Shown here piece by piece: positions 1 through 11,920 of a DNA stretch of 64,000 bases. A model generated the notes under the pieces. That model searched no databases. It worked only from the letters and a program-made list of their open reading frames with translations, and was not told the DNA's origin. How positions within the stretch are numbered: the first letter of the stretch is position 1; the number at the start of each line of letters is the position of its first letter. The position numbers and the translations under genes are program-made. Origin of the DNA: Aquilaria yunnanensis (lineage: Eukaryota; Streptophyta; Magnoliopsida; Malvales; Thymelaeaceae). The stretch lies in contig CM077593.1 of NCBI GenBank assembly GCA_039654915.1, positions 113,199,413 through 113,263,412 of the forward strand. The letters run 5' to 3'.

Positions 1-332
1 GGGCTCATTAGAACTTCTGCATAACTGGGTTTCCGGGTTCAGGCCTTGGATGATATTAGTGAGCAGCGAAATCTGGAGTTCGAATTTTGTTTTGAATTTC
101 TGGGTGAGGGATTCGCATAGCTTTTGTTTTTCCTTTTTGGAAGAATTGACTTACAGCTGATACTATTAATGTCTGAGTCTAAGTACATGTTTTGTTTTCC
201 CTCTCCAAATTTGGGCTAGGTTGGGTGGTAGAAGTGTTAAGAAGTTTCTAATTTTCAGAACACAGAATGTGTTTTTTCGTTTCTATTTTAGTTGTAAGTG
301 GTAAGTTTGTTTCCAATTCCTGTCTTTCGCAG

Positions 333-3300
333 GCTGAAGCAACAACAGATGAGGTGTATGTGCAGGTTTTGTTGGTTCCCGAAAGTGAGGTGAGCTATTC
401 CTCGTTCTATCATTATTTGTTGGTTACTGAATTAGGGAACTTGTTTTGATTCTTGAATATTAGGTTCTCATGTAAAGCAGTTTTCTTGGCTTCTTTTCCA
501 CTCTATCTATGAACTTCAGGAGCAGGAGTTAGTTCAAAATTCTGACTCGGGTCTCGTTTGTTCTGATTTTTGTTCCCTTAGCAAACTGAGCAGAATGTGC
601 GGAACGATAAAGAGGAAACAGAAGGTGAAGATGAAGCTGAAGCAGGTTTGCTGTCAACAACACCACACATGTTCTGCAAGACGCTCACTGCATCAGATAC
701 CAGCACACACGGAGGCTTTTCTGTCCCTCGTCGGGCTGCTGAGGACTGCTTCCCTCCCCTGGTAATTCCATTGCACTTTTTCTCGCTTCATCAGCACAAT
801 CATTGCTCTCTGTCCAAGTAAATGTGCATCTATGGGTTCTATATTGATATAGTTCATCACTACAGGATTATAACCAACAAAGACCTTCTCAAGAGCTTGT
901 GGCAAAGGACCTTCATGGCATGGAATGGAGATTTCGACATATCTACAGGGGTGAGTTACTTTAATCTCATGTTTTGCATGGAATTTATTTAATATTTCAG
1001 AATGCATTTACATTTGTTTGGATTCATGGTTCTTTTTCGTTTTGAAAAGGACAACCTCGGAGGCATTTGCTCACAACGGGATGGAGTGCGTTTGTGAATA
1101 AGAAGCAGCTTGTATCCGGGGATGCTGTTCTCTTTCTTAGGTATTGACATCACGTTTTTCAGATCAGAAAGCAGGAAAATGTAACTTCTTTGAAATTGTA
1201 TTGTCTGTTTAGTTGTAAGAATTTTATTGTCTTTTTGTATCAGGGGTGAGGACGGGGAACTCAGACTTGGGATCCGAAGAGCCGCTCAAGTCAAAGATGG
1301 ACCAAATTTTTCTCTTCCCAGTAGCCCACAGTTGAATTACTGCAGTTCTGCTGATGTGCTGAATGCCATGTCAATGAAAACTGGTTTCAGTGTCAACTAC
1401 AACCCAAGGTTGGTTGGCAGTGATTGCATCGAAGATAACTAGTATTTCTGAATGGTTTCCTTGTTTTCTTTTTTAGGCTTTAGTGACAGAATTTTGTGCA
1501 AAACAGCTGACATGTTTTTAGATGAAATAAAGAAAAAAACCTTGTTTACCTCTAATTTAGCTTCCCACCTGGCATCACTGCCATACCAAGTTTGTGGGTC
1601 ACATTATGTGTATAATGCAATTACACCTATAGCTTTTCCGGGTGTTCCATGAAACCTTAACCATTTTCTGGAGAAATGATATCCTGAAAGTTTTTCATTA
1701 TTTATCATCTCTCAATTGAATGTCAGTCATGCCCACCTACCTTTACCTCTATTATTTGTTTGTTCTTTCCTTCTGTGCAACAACCTGCACACACAACTTT
1801 GTTATTTTGTTTTCTTTGGTAAGAATTTCAATATTTCAATGTATTTGTGTAGAGCTAGTTCATCAGACTTCATAATTCCAGCTCGCAAATTTCTGAAAAG
1901 CCTTGATTATCCAATTGCTGTGGGAATGAGGTTTAGAATGCGTATTGAAACTGAAGATGCAGCAGAGAGAAGGTTTGGCATGCCTGTAACTTTAGTTCAT
2001 ATCTAATACAATATGCATGAAATGGAGCAAGAGATGCCATCTGTTTTGATTTAATACCTGAATTTATTTCGCTTGCCTCTGCAGATACACAGGACTGATA
2101 ACAGGTCTCAGTGATTTGGATCCTACAAGATTTCCTGGTTCTAAATGGAAATGTCTTATGGTATGTACTTTCCATAATTCCTCTGCTTTAATCTTGGTGA
2201 TTGCTTTGGCATATTTTTCTAGCTAGAGGGAGAGGAGTGTTTGGATTTTAGGGCTATGAATTTGTTTCAAAATACAACTCATATGATTGTTACAGGTGAT
2301 GTGTTTTCTTCATTGTCCTTTTTGTGTCCTAAATTATGCTTCCAAAGTTGTTAAAAACTTATTACCTCCGTGTATTGCCTGTTGCTAGCCTAAGCATTTC
2401 TAATAATATACATAAATCTTGTTCTGCTCCATTGTAAAGTGGATGTTCAGCACTTTCTTAGTGGTTTTTGTCCACTAGTCGACAATGGTTTGCCTAGTTT
2501 CTAGCATAGAGTTGCCCCCTTGTATTTTAGGTCTAAAAAAAATGTTGTTACTTGTTTGCCGTTGGAGAGTGAATAAATGATGATCATAGCTGCAAAAAAT
2601 TGGGCATGTGTTTTTCAGGATTGTTTGTTTATGCTTTCTTCAGTTTTGTTTTTTAGTTGATGCATCTGCTACCAGTGACTGTCTTTACTGGACACCTTGA
2701 ATGAAAAGTGAGTTGAAGAAAAGCTTGCACTTGAGGGTGCATTCTTTTTTTCATTGAAAAGGTCAATGGGATCGCTTTGAGCACTATCCCACATAACTTT
2801 CGGGAAAAAAAAAAAAAGAAAGAAAAAGAGCAAAGGAAAGAAGAAAAGGCAGTCCATCACATTGGTGCCAGGATGACTTAAGGTCTGGATTGAAGCATTG
2901 AGCAAATATTTTGCATGGTCTATGGGAATGTAGATTAGTTTCATGAAATGGATGAACGAAATTCATCCAGCCCTACTCCAACTACTTTGCAACAAATGTT
3001 CTGTTTACTTCAGTTGAGTTTTGTATGTGTTGGGATAGAATTCAAGTCTGTAAACCTTCACTACCTGAATAATGTTGTATTATGTCAGAGGGAAGGAATA
3101 TAAGAACCATGGTCTCCATTTTAGATTTCCTCTGCATCTTACTAAAGCTGAAGTATTGGTGCCACCACAACTGGATGGAGAGGACAATTTTGGTTCATGA
3201 TTTTAAAGCATTATCATTTTTCGTGTTCAGTTCCTTATTCAAGGTTTTCTTTTGTATTTCTGTAACTGCAAAGTGATCATAGTAGTTGTTTCTGGCTTAT

Positions 3301-4501
3301 TTGTGCAGGTGAGGTGGGATGATCTTGAGACCAATAGGTATGGAAGGGTTTCTCCCTGGGAAATTCAGCCATTGGGTTCTGTTTCTGGTTCCAACAACTT
3401 GCTGGCATCTGGCTCGAAACGGACAAGGGTTGGATCTTCTTCAACAAAGTCAGAAATCCCCGCTCCTGGTAAGTTCTTGCAACTTCTATCTTCTCCTAGA
3501 CCATACATGTTATGGATGATTCCTTCTCTCTGGCAGATGATGGTGTGGGGGAAAGTGACTTTGAGGAATCGTCAAGATTCCAGGTCTTGCAAGGTCAAGA
3601 AATTTTGGGTTTTTATAATCCTTACAGCAAAGCTGAGAACCAGAAACATCCATCTGAAAGTAGACTTTGCTTTGCTGGTTCAAATGGTGCTGCAATGGCA
3701 GCATTTGAGAAAGGTGTCAGAGAACCAATGGGAAATTCTGATATCTCCTGCAAAAGCATCGACTTTGGTGAATCCTTCCGATTCTGTAAGGTCTTGCAAG
3801 GTCAAGAAATTTTTGCAAACCAACATCCTATCAATAGACTCCCTTCTGCTAGAGAGTCTTTTGATATTGGTGGTTTCAAACTCCTGCCTGGCTGTCAGAT
3901 GCCAAGCTCAAGCAATGGATTGCCTTCATTGATTCATGGCTATAACCCTCATATGCAAATACGTGCATCCACCATGCAGATCTCCTTACCATCTTCTGCA
4001 TTAAAGTTCCAGCAAGAGAATGAACTCATTCAGAACTTCAATTCTGCATATGATATTAGTAATATGGGGCAAATGGTTGGTTCTAGGAGACCATTTCATA
4101 CTCCAGATGCTTGTGGGGGAAAATACACTGCATCCTTGCATTCTGAGACCAGTTCTTTGGGGTATGGTCATGGAGGTGGCCATTATTTTAGTCACTCAAG
4201 TGCACAATTTCAAACTGGTTGTGCAACTCTTCCAGTTCAATCAACATTTATGGCTGATCAAGACATAGCTCCCTCGTGTAAAAGTAGTTGCAGGCTTTTT
4301 GGCTTTTCCCTTACTGAAGGAAGGCTTGATTCAAACAAAGAAGACAATGTACTGCAAGGTGCCTCGCGGTTGGATCCAGCTGCTTCATTTATGAACCGTG
4401 TTAATGAGCAATACCATCCGAAGTCTCCTGCTGTTGCCAGCTCTGTCAGGAACAATTGTACCAAAGTAAGAACTTTTTCTACTGTAATGTTCCGTTCTTA
4501 A
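333..4501 (+). CDS. ARF3: Auxin response factor, ETTIN/ARF3-like (5' partial)
   Basis: Nuclear transcription factor that binds auxin response elements through a B3 domain; ETTIN/ARF3 patterns the gynoecium and abaxial organ identity. Coding exons that keep frame across GT-AG introns are 333-389, 582-761, 866-950, 1050-1140, 1244-1408, 1853-1972, 2085-2160, 3309-3468 and 3537-4501: 1,899 nt, 632 codons plus stop. Exon 1 (start codon and N-terminus) lies left of the window. Visible parts are the B3 domain ([20 protein letters not shown] onward, through GWSAFVNKK and SGDAVLFLR), the ARF middle domain ([49 protein letters not shown]), then a Ser-rich region with two VLQGQEI blocks encoded by the tasiR-ARF sites. 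No PB1 domain follows, as expected for ETTIN. The C-terminus is uncertain: reading through gives a stop at 4499-4501, but a good donor (GTAAG) at 4466 could splice to an acceptor before 4755 or 4850, both of which give short tails. The eighth intron in the window, 2161-3308, is unusually long. Confidence 0.95.
3581..3601 (+). promoter_or_regulatory. tasiR-ARF target site 1 in ARF3 mRNA
   Basis: The coding sequence AGGTCTTGCAAGGTCAAGAA (3582-3601) is complementary to the conserved TAS3-derived tasiR-ARF apart from one G:U pair and mismatches at the far 5' end of the target. It encodes the first VLQGQE block of the protein. In ARF3 and ARF4 of land plants, two such sites are cleaved or repressed by ARGONAUTE-loaded tasiR-ARF. 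The site assignment rests on remembered tasiR-ARF sequence; cleavage here is inferred. Confidence 0.9.
3788..3808 (+). promoter_or_regulatory. tasiR-ARF target site 2 in ARF3 mRNA
   Basis: Second copy of the same 20-nt target core (3789-3808), 207 bases downstream of the first and in the same reading frame, so it again encodes VLQGQE. The two cores are identical although the codons around them differ, which points to selection on the nucleotide sequence. Paired sites are the ARF3/ARF4 signature. Confidence 0.9.
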
Positions 4502-5988
4502 GGTTGCAATAAATAGTATGGTAAGGATGTCAGATGTAGAATTTCTAGGATTGGCAGTGTCACATGGTTCGTTGTTGTTGTAGCTTTTCCCAGACTGGTG
4601 AAATGCTGTGAGCCTTTTCAATGTATCAGCTGTGCATTTGGTTTTAGTATAAGTTGCCTGTGTTTTTATTGATAGCATCACATGCGGAACTAAGTTCTTT
4701 CACACATGCTATATTGGGTGCCTTCTATGGCACTGACCAGTTTCCCATTTGCAGGATTTTTTAAAACTCCTGTGAATCATTTCGAGTTTCGAACTTGTTC
4801 TCCGTAGCATGCGTGGTCACTCATAGAGGTTGTTTACGTTGTTTTGCAGGGAATTGTGCAGTGTTGTCCCAGAAATTATGACGTGTACTGATGAGAATGC
4901 TATTGTTATGGCTTTGGGAAGATGATGCAGCTAGTTTCTGTTATTAACGTACAGTGTGTTGTTGACTCAGATTTAGCCTATGCATGACTTGAATGCTACA
5001 ATTTGTATTTTGATTCTGGAGGAAGTGTCCTTAACTTCCAAGCCCCGCTACATAGAACTCTGAACTAGTTTATGCGACCTGGAGCTTGTAATATTTAGAA
5101 CCTGTTGTGTTTTCAATTGATTTGCTAAGTCTCTGCATTGCCTTGTTATTCTATCTGTACTGGAGCATCAATCAAGGTGCTTGAAGCCTAAGCAATATTT
5201 TAAAATGAACATTTTAGGCTTGTAACCTCAGTGTCTGGAGGCCTCTGGATTGAGCTCAGTGGACCCTTTTTGTTGGGCTAAAGCTTAATGGCGGACCGAA
5301 GGGGGCTAACATTTCAATTTTAATCATTAATGTGAAGGGTAAAGGGCATTCTGTCTCTTAAATTTAATTGGTCATTATAAGTGCAAAAGCTTCAGAAACT
5401 GGTTCCTCTTTTCCAGAAAAGTTGGGTCCGCCTAGAGCGCTTGCTTGTTTTATTCACAAGACTCAAGCTAAAATACTTCACTTAAGAGAATCAAGCTCTT
5501 TGGCACTTGAATTAATAAATGATTGTATGTCCTGAAATGAATTTGATATGTGCATGTGTCAGTGCTCGTTATGTGGTGCCTAATCCTTATTCGGATCGTC
5601 GGTCATGTTTTTAGATTGAATTTTTGAACTGTAATTCCGAAAAAAGAAAAAAACATCTTCTTTACAGCGTCAATCTTAAAACTTCGTACTACGTGAGAAA
5701 ACAAAACTAGATTATTTCATTGCTGTACAAGAGTCTTGAAAAAAAATTGAATTTTAGAGTAACGTATATCATGCAAAACTGATTTGAGGATGGAAAAACA
5801 AGGAACATGGTCTTGTGGCAAAATATAAACCCATGTTTTGGACAGGCCCAGTGTGGATGAGATTTGGATCTGTATAGGGGAGATTTGGCCCAAAATGAAG
5901 AAAACAGTTGGGAAGATCATAATCACAAGTAAAGGGCGTTGGTGGTTCATGCGCATGGTTTAATTTTTTTATTTTTAATTTTTGCTTG
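4502..5988. other. ARF3 3' region and intergenic DNA
   Basis: The first 350-650 bases are probably ARF3 3' UTR or a last intron plus terminal exon, with candidate acceptors ending in CAG just before 4755 and 4850. Beyond about 5.2 kb I see no coding sequence or clear element. Confidence 0.5.
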
Positions 5989-5998
5989 TTTCTTTAAA

Positions 5999-7298
5999 GG
6001 GTAAAATCCACCGGGGGTACCTTAGCTTATTTTTTTGTCCTAATTGGGTACCCTACCTTCAAATTGTTCTAGCGAGGTACCGTACCTTTTATTACACCTA
6101 TTTAGATACTTTCCGTTAATTTCAGGGTTATATTTGACGGAAAATGATGATATGGCAAAAGAAATATTAAAATAATTTTTAAAATAACACTTTTAGTCTT
6201 TTAGGGTTTCCGATTAGCAATTTATGCCATAAACTTTTTCTTTAAACTTTTTTGTCAACCTTTTATGGCCACTTCCACTCCCCTCTTCGCTCCGACGTCA
6301 GTGATCGTCCGGAGAACCGAAACCAAATCTGAGTTTGATCTTAAGGCTGAGAGGATTTTCGTCTCTGCTCCGATGTTGGTGATCGTCTGAAAAACTGAAA
6401 CGAAATCAGATTCACTAGGCAACTTAGACAATCTAAGCTTACCTAGTAACACAGATCCGCCAGCTAAGAGGATTTCTGTTGAATGAGTCAAACGATGAAG
6501 GCGCCTAGATATGATGATTCTAATTTCACTCAAACCTTGATCAAAGGGTTTAGGCGAGACAAACAGATCTACGGCCAGGGAAAAGATGCGCCGCCGCCAG
6601 AGAGGTGAAGGGAGGGGCGGAAAGTGTCTGGAATTGATTTCGGGCAGAGATTTCGGCTAGAGATTTTGGCCAGAAGAGCCGAGCAACCTGAGATCGTCGT
6701 TCCCGACGATGAAGAGAGAAGAGTTGGGCTTGTTCACAGATCTTAGCACAACCATCGTCGTCTTCATTTATTCGCCAGATTCACGATGGAGGCACCTGGG
6801 CAATGGCGGTGATTCGACGAATTGAAGCGTTGAGTCCCAAACAGTTGGTGGCTGAAAGGCGATCGGCGGCAGTTGGGGTGGAGGTGGTCGGTGATGGGGG
6901 TACTTGGGCAATGGGTGCAATTCGACGAATCGAACTGTCGAGGCATAAACGATTGGTGGTTGGGTTAGTGGCTGAAGGGCGGTTGAGGTGGAGGGCGGTC
7001 GGCGGTAGTGGCTAGGATAGCATCTTTTGAAGGCTGGGGTAGAATTAATTTAGTGAAAGTTTAGAGGCTAGAATTAGTGATTGAAAAAATTTGAGCACTA
7101 AAGTTATAATTTTAAATTTATTTTGGTATTATTTAATGACATGTCATCATTTTCCGTCAAATTTAACTATGAAATTAACGGAAAGTACCTAAATAGGACG
7201 CGTAATAAAAGGTAAGGTACTTTGCTAGGACTATTTGAAGGTAGGGTACCCAATTAGGACAAAAAAATAAGCTAAGATACCCCCGGTGGATTTTACCC
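5999..7298. mobile_element. Mutator-like (MULE) TIR element, non-autonomous
   Basis: The ends are long inverted repeats. The left end starts GGGTAAAATCCACCGGGGGT and matches the reverse complement of the right end for roughly 100 bases, with scattered mismatches. It is flanked by a perfect 10-bp direct repeat TTTCTTTAAA (5989-5998 and 7299-7308). Long TIRs with a 9-11 bp target duplication are the Mutator signature. The 1.3-kb interior has no transposase. It is more GC-rich than its surroundings and holds an internal duplication: two related blocks at about 6790-6835 and 6900-6945 with GGGCAATG and ATTCGACGAAT. This could be captured host sequence (Pack-MULE type), but I recognise no source gene. 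Confidence 0.85.
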
Positions 7299-7899
7299 TT
7301 TCTTTAAATAAGTGCTACTTTTCTACAAGTATGCGCAATGGCGCAAATAATAACTTTTCTACAGGTAATCATATGCAAACATTTATGGTTTAGTACAATT
7401 AGCAAAATTCTAGGTTTGAATTTTAATTTGTTTAGGATTTGATTTTAATTTTTCTATTTATTTGGGATTTAGTTTTCTTGTTTTGTTGTAATTTGGGTTT
7501 GTATGTGGCTTATAAAAAGGCCTACTGTATTATGGTTTAAGCATGCCTGCATGAAAAAAAAAATCAATGTGATGAAAAGTCAAGATATGAGAGTTTCAGG
7601 AGAAAATAAAAGTTCATAGGCCCAAGAGGGCTAAGGTGAGAAGTCTTTTGTGGTTTTCACATCTTGTAATTATATGGGGCTAAGATATTGAAGTTATTAG
7701 TAGTGTTTGGAGGATCTATAGGCTAACATGAGCACTAAGGGCATACCTCTACTCTCTATATTTTATTCGGGTCAACTTTTCTCATCCGTGGATATAGGCT
7801 AGTTAATGGCTAAATCACATTAAATTCATGTGTGCTTACTTGATTCTATTTGTAGTTTCACTGCTCGTGATAAGTGATTGGTGACTTTTTTCCAACAAG

Positions 7900-7911
7900 T
7901 GGTATCAGAGC
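7900..7911 (+). other. Primer binding site (tRNA-iMet) of the LTR element
   Basis: TGGTATCAGAGC lies two bases after the CA end of the upstream LTR. This is the classic minus-strand primer site of plant Ty1-copia elements and their non-autonomous derivatives. Confidence 0.85.
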
Positions 7912-8695
7912 TTGTGGTTTGGTCCTGACATAGCGGACCGTGTGGTGCATTCTTGGTATGATAGAGCTTGTGGTGTGTTCATACTATGGTGGAACATATA
8001 GTTTGATGTTTGGCATGGTGAAGTCTATGAAATGTTTCGTAGAGCCCCAGGGAATCATCCTAGGAATATTTGATAGTGGTTATGGTGTACGCTCGGTACA
8101 AGTTTAAAAATTGAAAATTTTTATTCTTATGTATTGATGCTCGTGATATTCGTGGCTGTTTATGTTTATTATTGTATTCGTGTCATGATAGTGTTTGTTG
8201 TTCATAGTTGTGGTCGTTATTTGTGGTTGCCATCACTTATGCTCAAGTTTGAGAAGATTTAAGCCAAAGTGAAGATTGTTAGGTTTGTTGGCTGTAATTC
8301 TAAAAGCTTAAAAATGTTAGTTTGTTTAAGATTTGATTTTAGTTTTCCTATTTGTTTGAGATTTAGTTTTCCTATTTTATTGTAGTTTGGGTTTGTGAGT
8401 GGCATATAAAAAAACTTATTGTATTAGGGTTTGAGCATGAGAAAAAAGTCAATGTGGTGAAGAGATAAAATGTGAGGGTTCTAGAAGGGATGAGAGGTTT
8501 GGGGGCCGTAAAACGCTAAGACTATAAGCTTTTTATAATTTTTATATCTTGTAGTTTTGTGAAGGTAAGATATTGAGGGTGACAGTAGTATGTACCGGAT
8601 TCATATGCCAACATAAGCATTAAAGACATACCTCTATTGTAATCTTTAAATTCTGTTCGAGTGAATTTCACTTATCCATAAATGTAGGCTAGTTA

Positions 8696-9264
8696 CAGTG
8701 GCAGATTCATTTGTCCAACATGGACCCCCCCTTTTTTATAAAATTGTTAGTAATAGGTATATAATTTAGTAATTAAAACCCTTCAATTTGTTTAATGGAC
8801 CCCCTTAATTTTTATAACATCTATGGGACACACAAATGAGCATTTCCTACATCAAAAAAAGCAAAAAAAGGTCAGCCTCTGCCTCTCACTACAAACTATT
8901 TTCTAATTACAAAAGTCTAATTTTACCCCTAAACTTTCTTATATTTTTCCAACTCAGCATTTAAAATTTTCACCACTCTTTTTTCTTTTTAAACATATAG
9001 AAAAATTAACACAATAATTAATTTATAAATTTATTTATTTCAAAATTTATTAAAAATATAAAATTTTTATAGGAAAATGAAACTTTAAAGGTTATAGTTT
9101 TTAAAAGTTATTTAAATTTTTTTTTTCAATATATATTAATATAAGTATATTTAAGTCAGACTTTAGCTAGAAAAAAGTAAAAGGCTAACTAATGCAAAAT
9201 GAAATAAATATTTAGTATTATATGTAATTGGACCTCCTTTTACAAAATTTCTAGATAGCCACTG
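8696..9264. mobile_element. hAT-like MITE nested in the LTR
   Basis: It begins CAGTGGC and ends GCCACTG, interrupts the downstream LTR of the copia-like element, and is flanked by an imperfect 8-bp repeat (GCTAGTTA and ACTATTTA, 6 of 8). LTR homology resumes directly after it, which fixes both boundaries by comparison with the upstream LTR. The 569-bp interior is AT-rich and non-coding. Confidence 0.7.
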
Positions 9265-9735
9265 ACTATTTAAGAGTTGAATCACTCTAAATTTATGTGT
9301 AATTATTTGATTCTATTTACCATCCTACTCTATGTGATGAGCGATTGAAAAAAAATTTTCAATAATTGAAAGTGAGTTATAGTGAAGACAAAAAAATATC
9401 AATCATATTGTGGAATATCAAACACAATGGAAATCGAGGAAGCTTCTCAAGGTCTAGGAAAGAACAAGGACCGAGAGGAATAGTAAGAGTTCAGTTGGAG
9501 AGGATTGGACAAAAATAAATAAATAAATACGAAGTCAGATCAGACATGCTAATTAATTTTCTATATATTAATTTCTTTTGACTGAAGGTGTGAAAAGAAA
9601 CGAAAAGAAAGAAGTATTTCATATGTTCGCATTCATTTATCGTAACACAAGTCAAGGGGCGGGTAAGGCTTAGATTTGGATGTCCTCAGCAAGCCGAGGC
9701 CGAAAAGCTACCATCGAAATTTTTCACGTAAATAA

Positions 9736-9846
9736 AACCAAACCTATGTAAAAAGCCGCCTCTTCAATTTCTATATTCCTAAATTCTAGAAGGTTTTTTA
9801 TATAATATAAAAATTGAAGAGGTGGCTTTTTCCATAGGTTTGGTTC
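9736..9846. repeat. Near-perfect inverted repeat (hairpin, miRNA-precursor-like or tiny MITE)
   Basis: The left arm from 9736 (AACCAAACCTATG, then AAAAAGCCGCCTCTTCAATTT) is the reverse complement of the right arm ending near 9846. There are two differences in 35 bases, one of which would be a G:U pair in RNA. The AT-rich loop is about 35 bases. It lies between two oppositely oriented LTR elements and next to a (TA)n tract at about 9847-9866. The fold is clear; its function is unknown. Confidence 0.7.
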
Positions 9847-10204
9847 TATATATATATATATATATGCTATTATTGGAAAAAAAAATTTACAATCACTTAT
9901 TATGCACAATAGAATAACAAGCATGATTAAAGAAATACAAACAAATTTAACATGGTTCGGCTCTTAATTTACTATTCACTTGAATAAAATATAGAGATTA
10001 CAAAAGATATATGTTCTTAGTATTCACTCTAGCATATAAATTTCTTACACCTCACTGATAACTATAATATCTTGTCCTCACACTATTACAAGATATGAGA
10101 ATTGTAAAAGGCTTTTCATCCTAACATTCTTCAGCTTCCGGACCTCTCCTCCCTCCTGGAACCCTAATATTTTTTTTCTTCATCACATTGACTTTTCTCT
10201 CATA

Positions 10205-10437
10205 CTCCCTCCGTCCCAAAAGTTTTGCTCAATTTGTTTTTAACAATTAATCTATGATTTTTTATTTTTAACATTTTAATATATAAATATAAAATCTTTG
10301 TATATGAATGATAATTCAAGATATGTAGTTTCTAAATATATATATTTTTATTTTTTTTAACAAACAATAATATAAATAAAATTGAGTCAAAATACAACAA
10401 AAAGTCAAATGTATCAAAATTTATGAGACGGATGGAG
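10205..10437. mobile_element. Stowaway-like (Tc1/mariner) MITE
   Basis: It starts CTCCCTCCGTCCCAAAAG and ends GAGACGGATGGAG, is flanked by TA on both sides, and is 233 bp of AT-rich non-coding sequence. These ends are typical of plant Stowaway MITEs. It sits inside the inverted LTR, splitting it. Confidence 0.85.
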
Positions 10438-10926
10438 TATTAAAAACCCTAACACAATAAATCTTTTTATAAGTCATGCACAAACCCAAACCATAATAAA
10501 ATAGCAAAACTAAATCCCACACAAATATGAAAATTAAGACCAAATCCCAAATAAAATCAAATTCCTTAAATTTCTTAAATTTGAACTAACAATCCAAACA
10601 ATCTGTACCTTGGTTCAAATTCTTTACTACAAACTTGAACATGACAAACACAGATATGAACACCACGAACATCGGCAAAACATGAATACAACAACGAACT
10701 CAAACGATTACAAATAACATGAATATGATGACGTACAAGAAACACTGCCAATATGAACAACAATAAATGGAAACAACCATAAATTGAACATCACAGGCAT
10801 CAACACATACAAACAAAATCTTCAATCATCAAACTTGTACTGAACCGTTGGTACCACATTGCGACTACTATTAAATATTCTTAGGACAATTCCCTTGTGC
10901 TACATCAAATAGTTCACCCATCACGC

Positions 10927-11433
10927 TAGGGGTGATCAGTATTCGGTTTAAACCGAAAAAACAGGAAAATCAAAAAAAATTTGAAATTCGGTTCGGTTTC
11001 GGTTGAAACCGAATAAAAAAAAGTTCGGTTTCGATTCGGTTTCGGTTTTAGAATTAGGTTAATTCGGTAACCGAAATAACCGAAATTTTTTATACCAATT
11101 TTTTTTTAATTTGTTTCATGAACAATAATGCTAACAAGTAACCCAAATTAGCTTGTATTCTTATTTTCTTTCTTTCCATGGATAATGAATATTCTATATT
11201 AAATGAAATTTGAAAAGAAAAACAATATCTTTATCTTATTTCATCTCTTATAGAATTTAACTACCATTTTTTCGGTTAATTCGGTTTAAACTGAACCGAA
11301 TCAAAATATTTCGGTTCGGTTTGAATTCGGTTTTATATACTAATTCAGTTATTTCGGTTCCTTAGCATCCAAAACCGAATAAACCGACTAATTCGGTTCG
11401 GTTTAAATTGAACAAACCGAATAATCACCCCTA
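10927..11433. mobile_element. Non-autonomous hAT element with TTCGGTTT subterminal repeats
   Basis: Termini TAGGGGTGAT and ATCACCCCTA are flanked by a perfect 8-bp duplication CATCACGC (10919-10926 and 11434-11441). Both subterminal regions are packed with TTCGGTTT or AACCGAA repeats, the kind of transposase-binding arrays hAT elements carry. It is 507 bp, non-coding, and inserted in the inverted copia-like element. Confidence 0.9.
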
Positions 11434-11920
11434 CATCACGCACGGTGAAATAAAAACATGATCAAGCAAGTATGCACAAATTTAACGTGGTTCGACTTTT
11501 AATTAACCTATATTCACAGATGAGAGAAATTCACTCGAACAAAAATATATAGATTATAGCAGAGGTATGCCTGTAGTGCACACACTGGCATATGACTCTT
11601 ATACATACTACTGACAACCCTAATATATTGCTCCCATACAATTACAATATATGAAAATAACAAAAGGCATTTTATCTGACTTCTCTCCTCTTTCAGACAT
11701 CTTTCGTTTTTTAAAATCCTTACATATTCCCTTTTTAATACATTGATTTTTCACTTATAGCCTAAAACTTAACACGACAAGTTTTGTTATAGGTCACACA
11801 CAAACCCAAACTATCAAAAAATGGGAAAACTAAATCCCAAATAAATAAGACAATTATGACCAAATCCTAAAGAAAATCAAAATCCTTAAGTTTCTTGAAT
11901 TTGAGTTAACAAACCCAGCA

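Larger units (their letters stand above)
7390..9366 (+). mobile_element. Short Ty1-copia-like LTR element without coding capacity, copy 1
   Basis: Two related direct repeats (about 7390-7897 and 8277-9366, the second interrupted by a MITE) flank only about 380 bases of non-coding sequence. The first ends in CA and is followed at 7900-7911 by TGGTATCAGAGC, the initiator-Met tRNA primer binding site of plant copia elements. The second begins TGTTAG after a purine-rich AAAGTGAAGAT tract. LTRs of about 500 bp are long for a TRIM, so I call it a short non-autonomous copia derivative. The left boundary is approximate and no target duplication was identified. Confidence 0.75.
9869..11920 (-). mobile_element. 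Short copia-like LTR element, copy 2 (inverted)
   Basis: The same family as the element at 7.4-9.4 kb, but on the opposite strand. LTR-like sequence lies at about 11442-11920 (5' LTR on the - strand) and 9869-10591 (3' LTR), and both match the + strand LTRs. The intervening sequence matches the other copy's interior around the tract ending CGGTACAAGTTT, but the part carrying the primer binding site is missing. The copy is broken by a Stowaway-like MITE and a hAT MITE. Confidence 0.7.
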
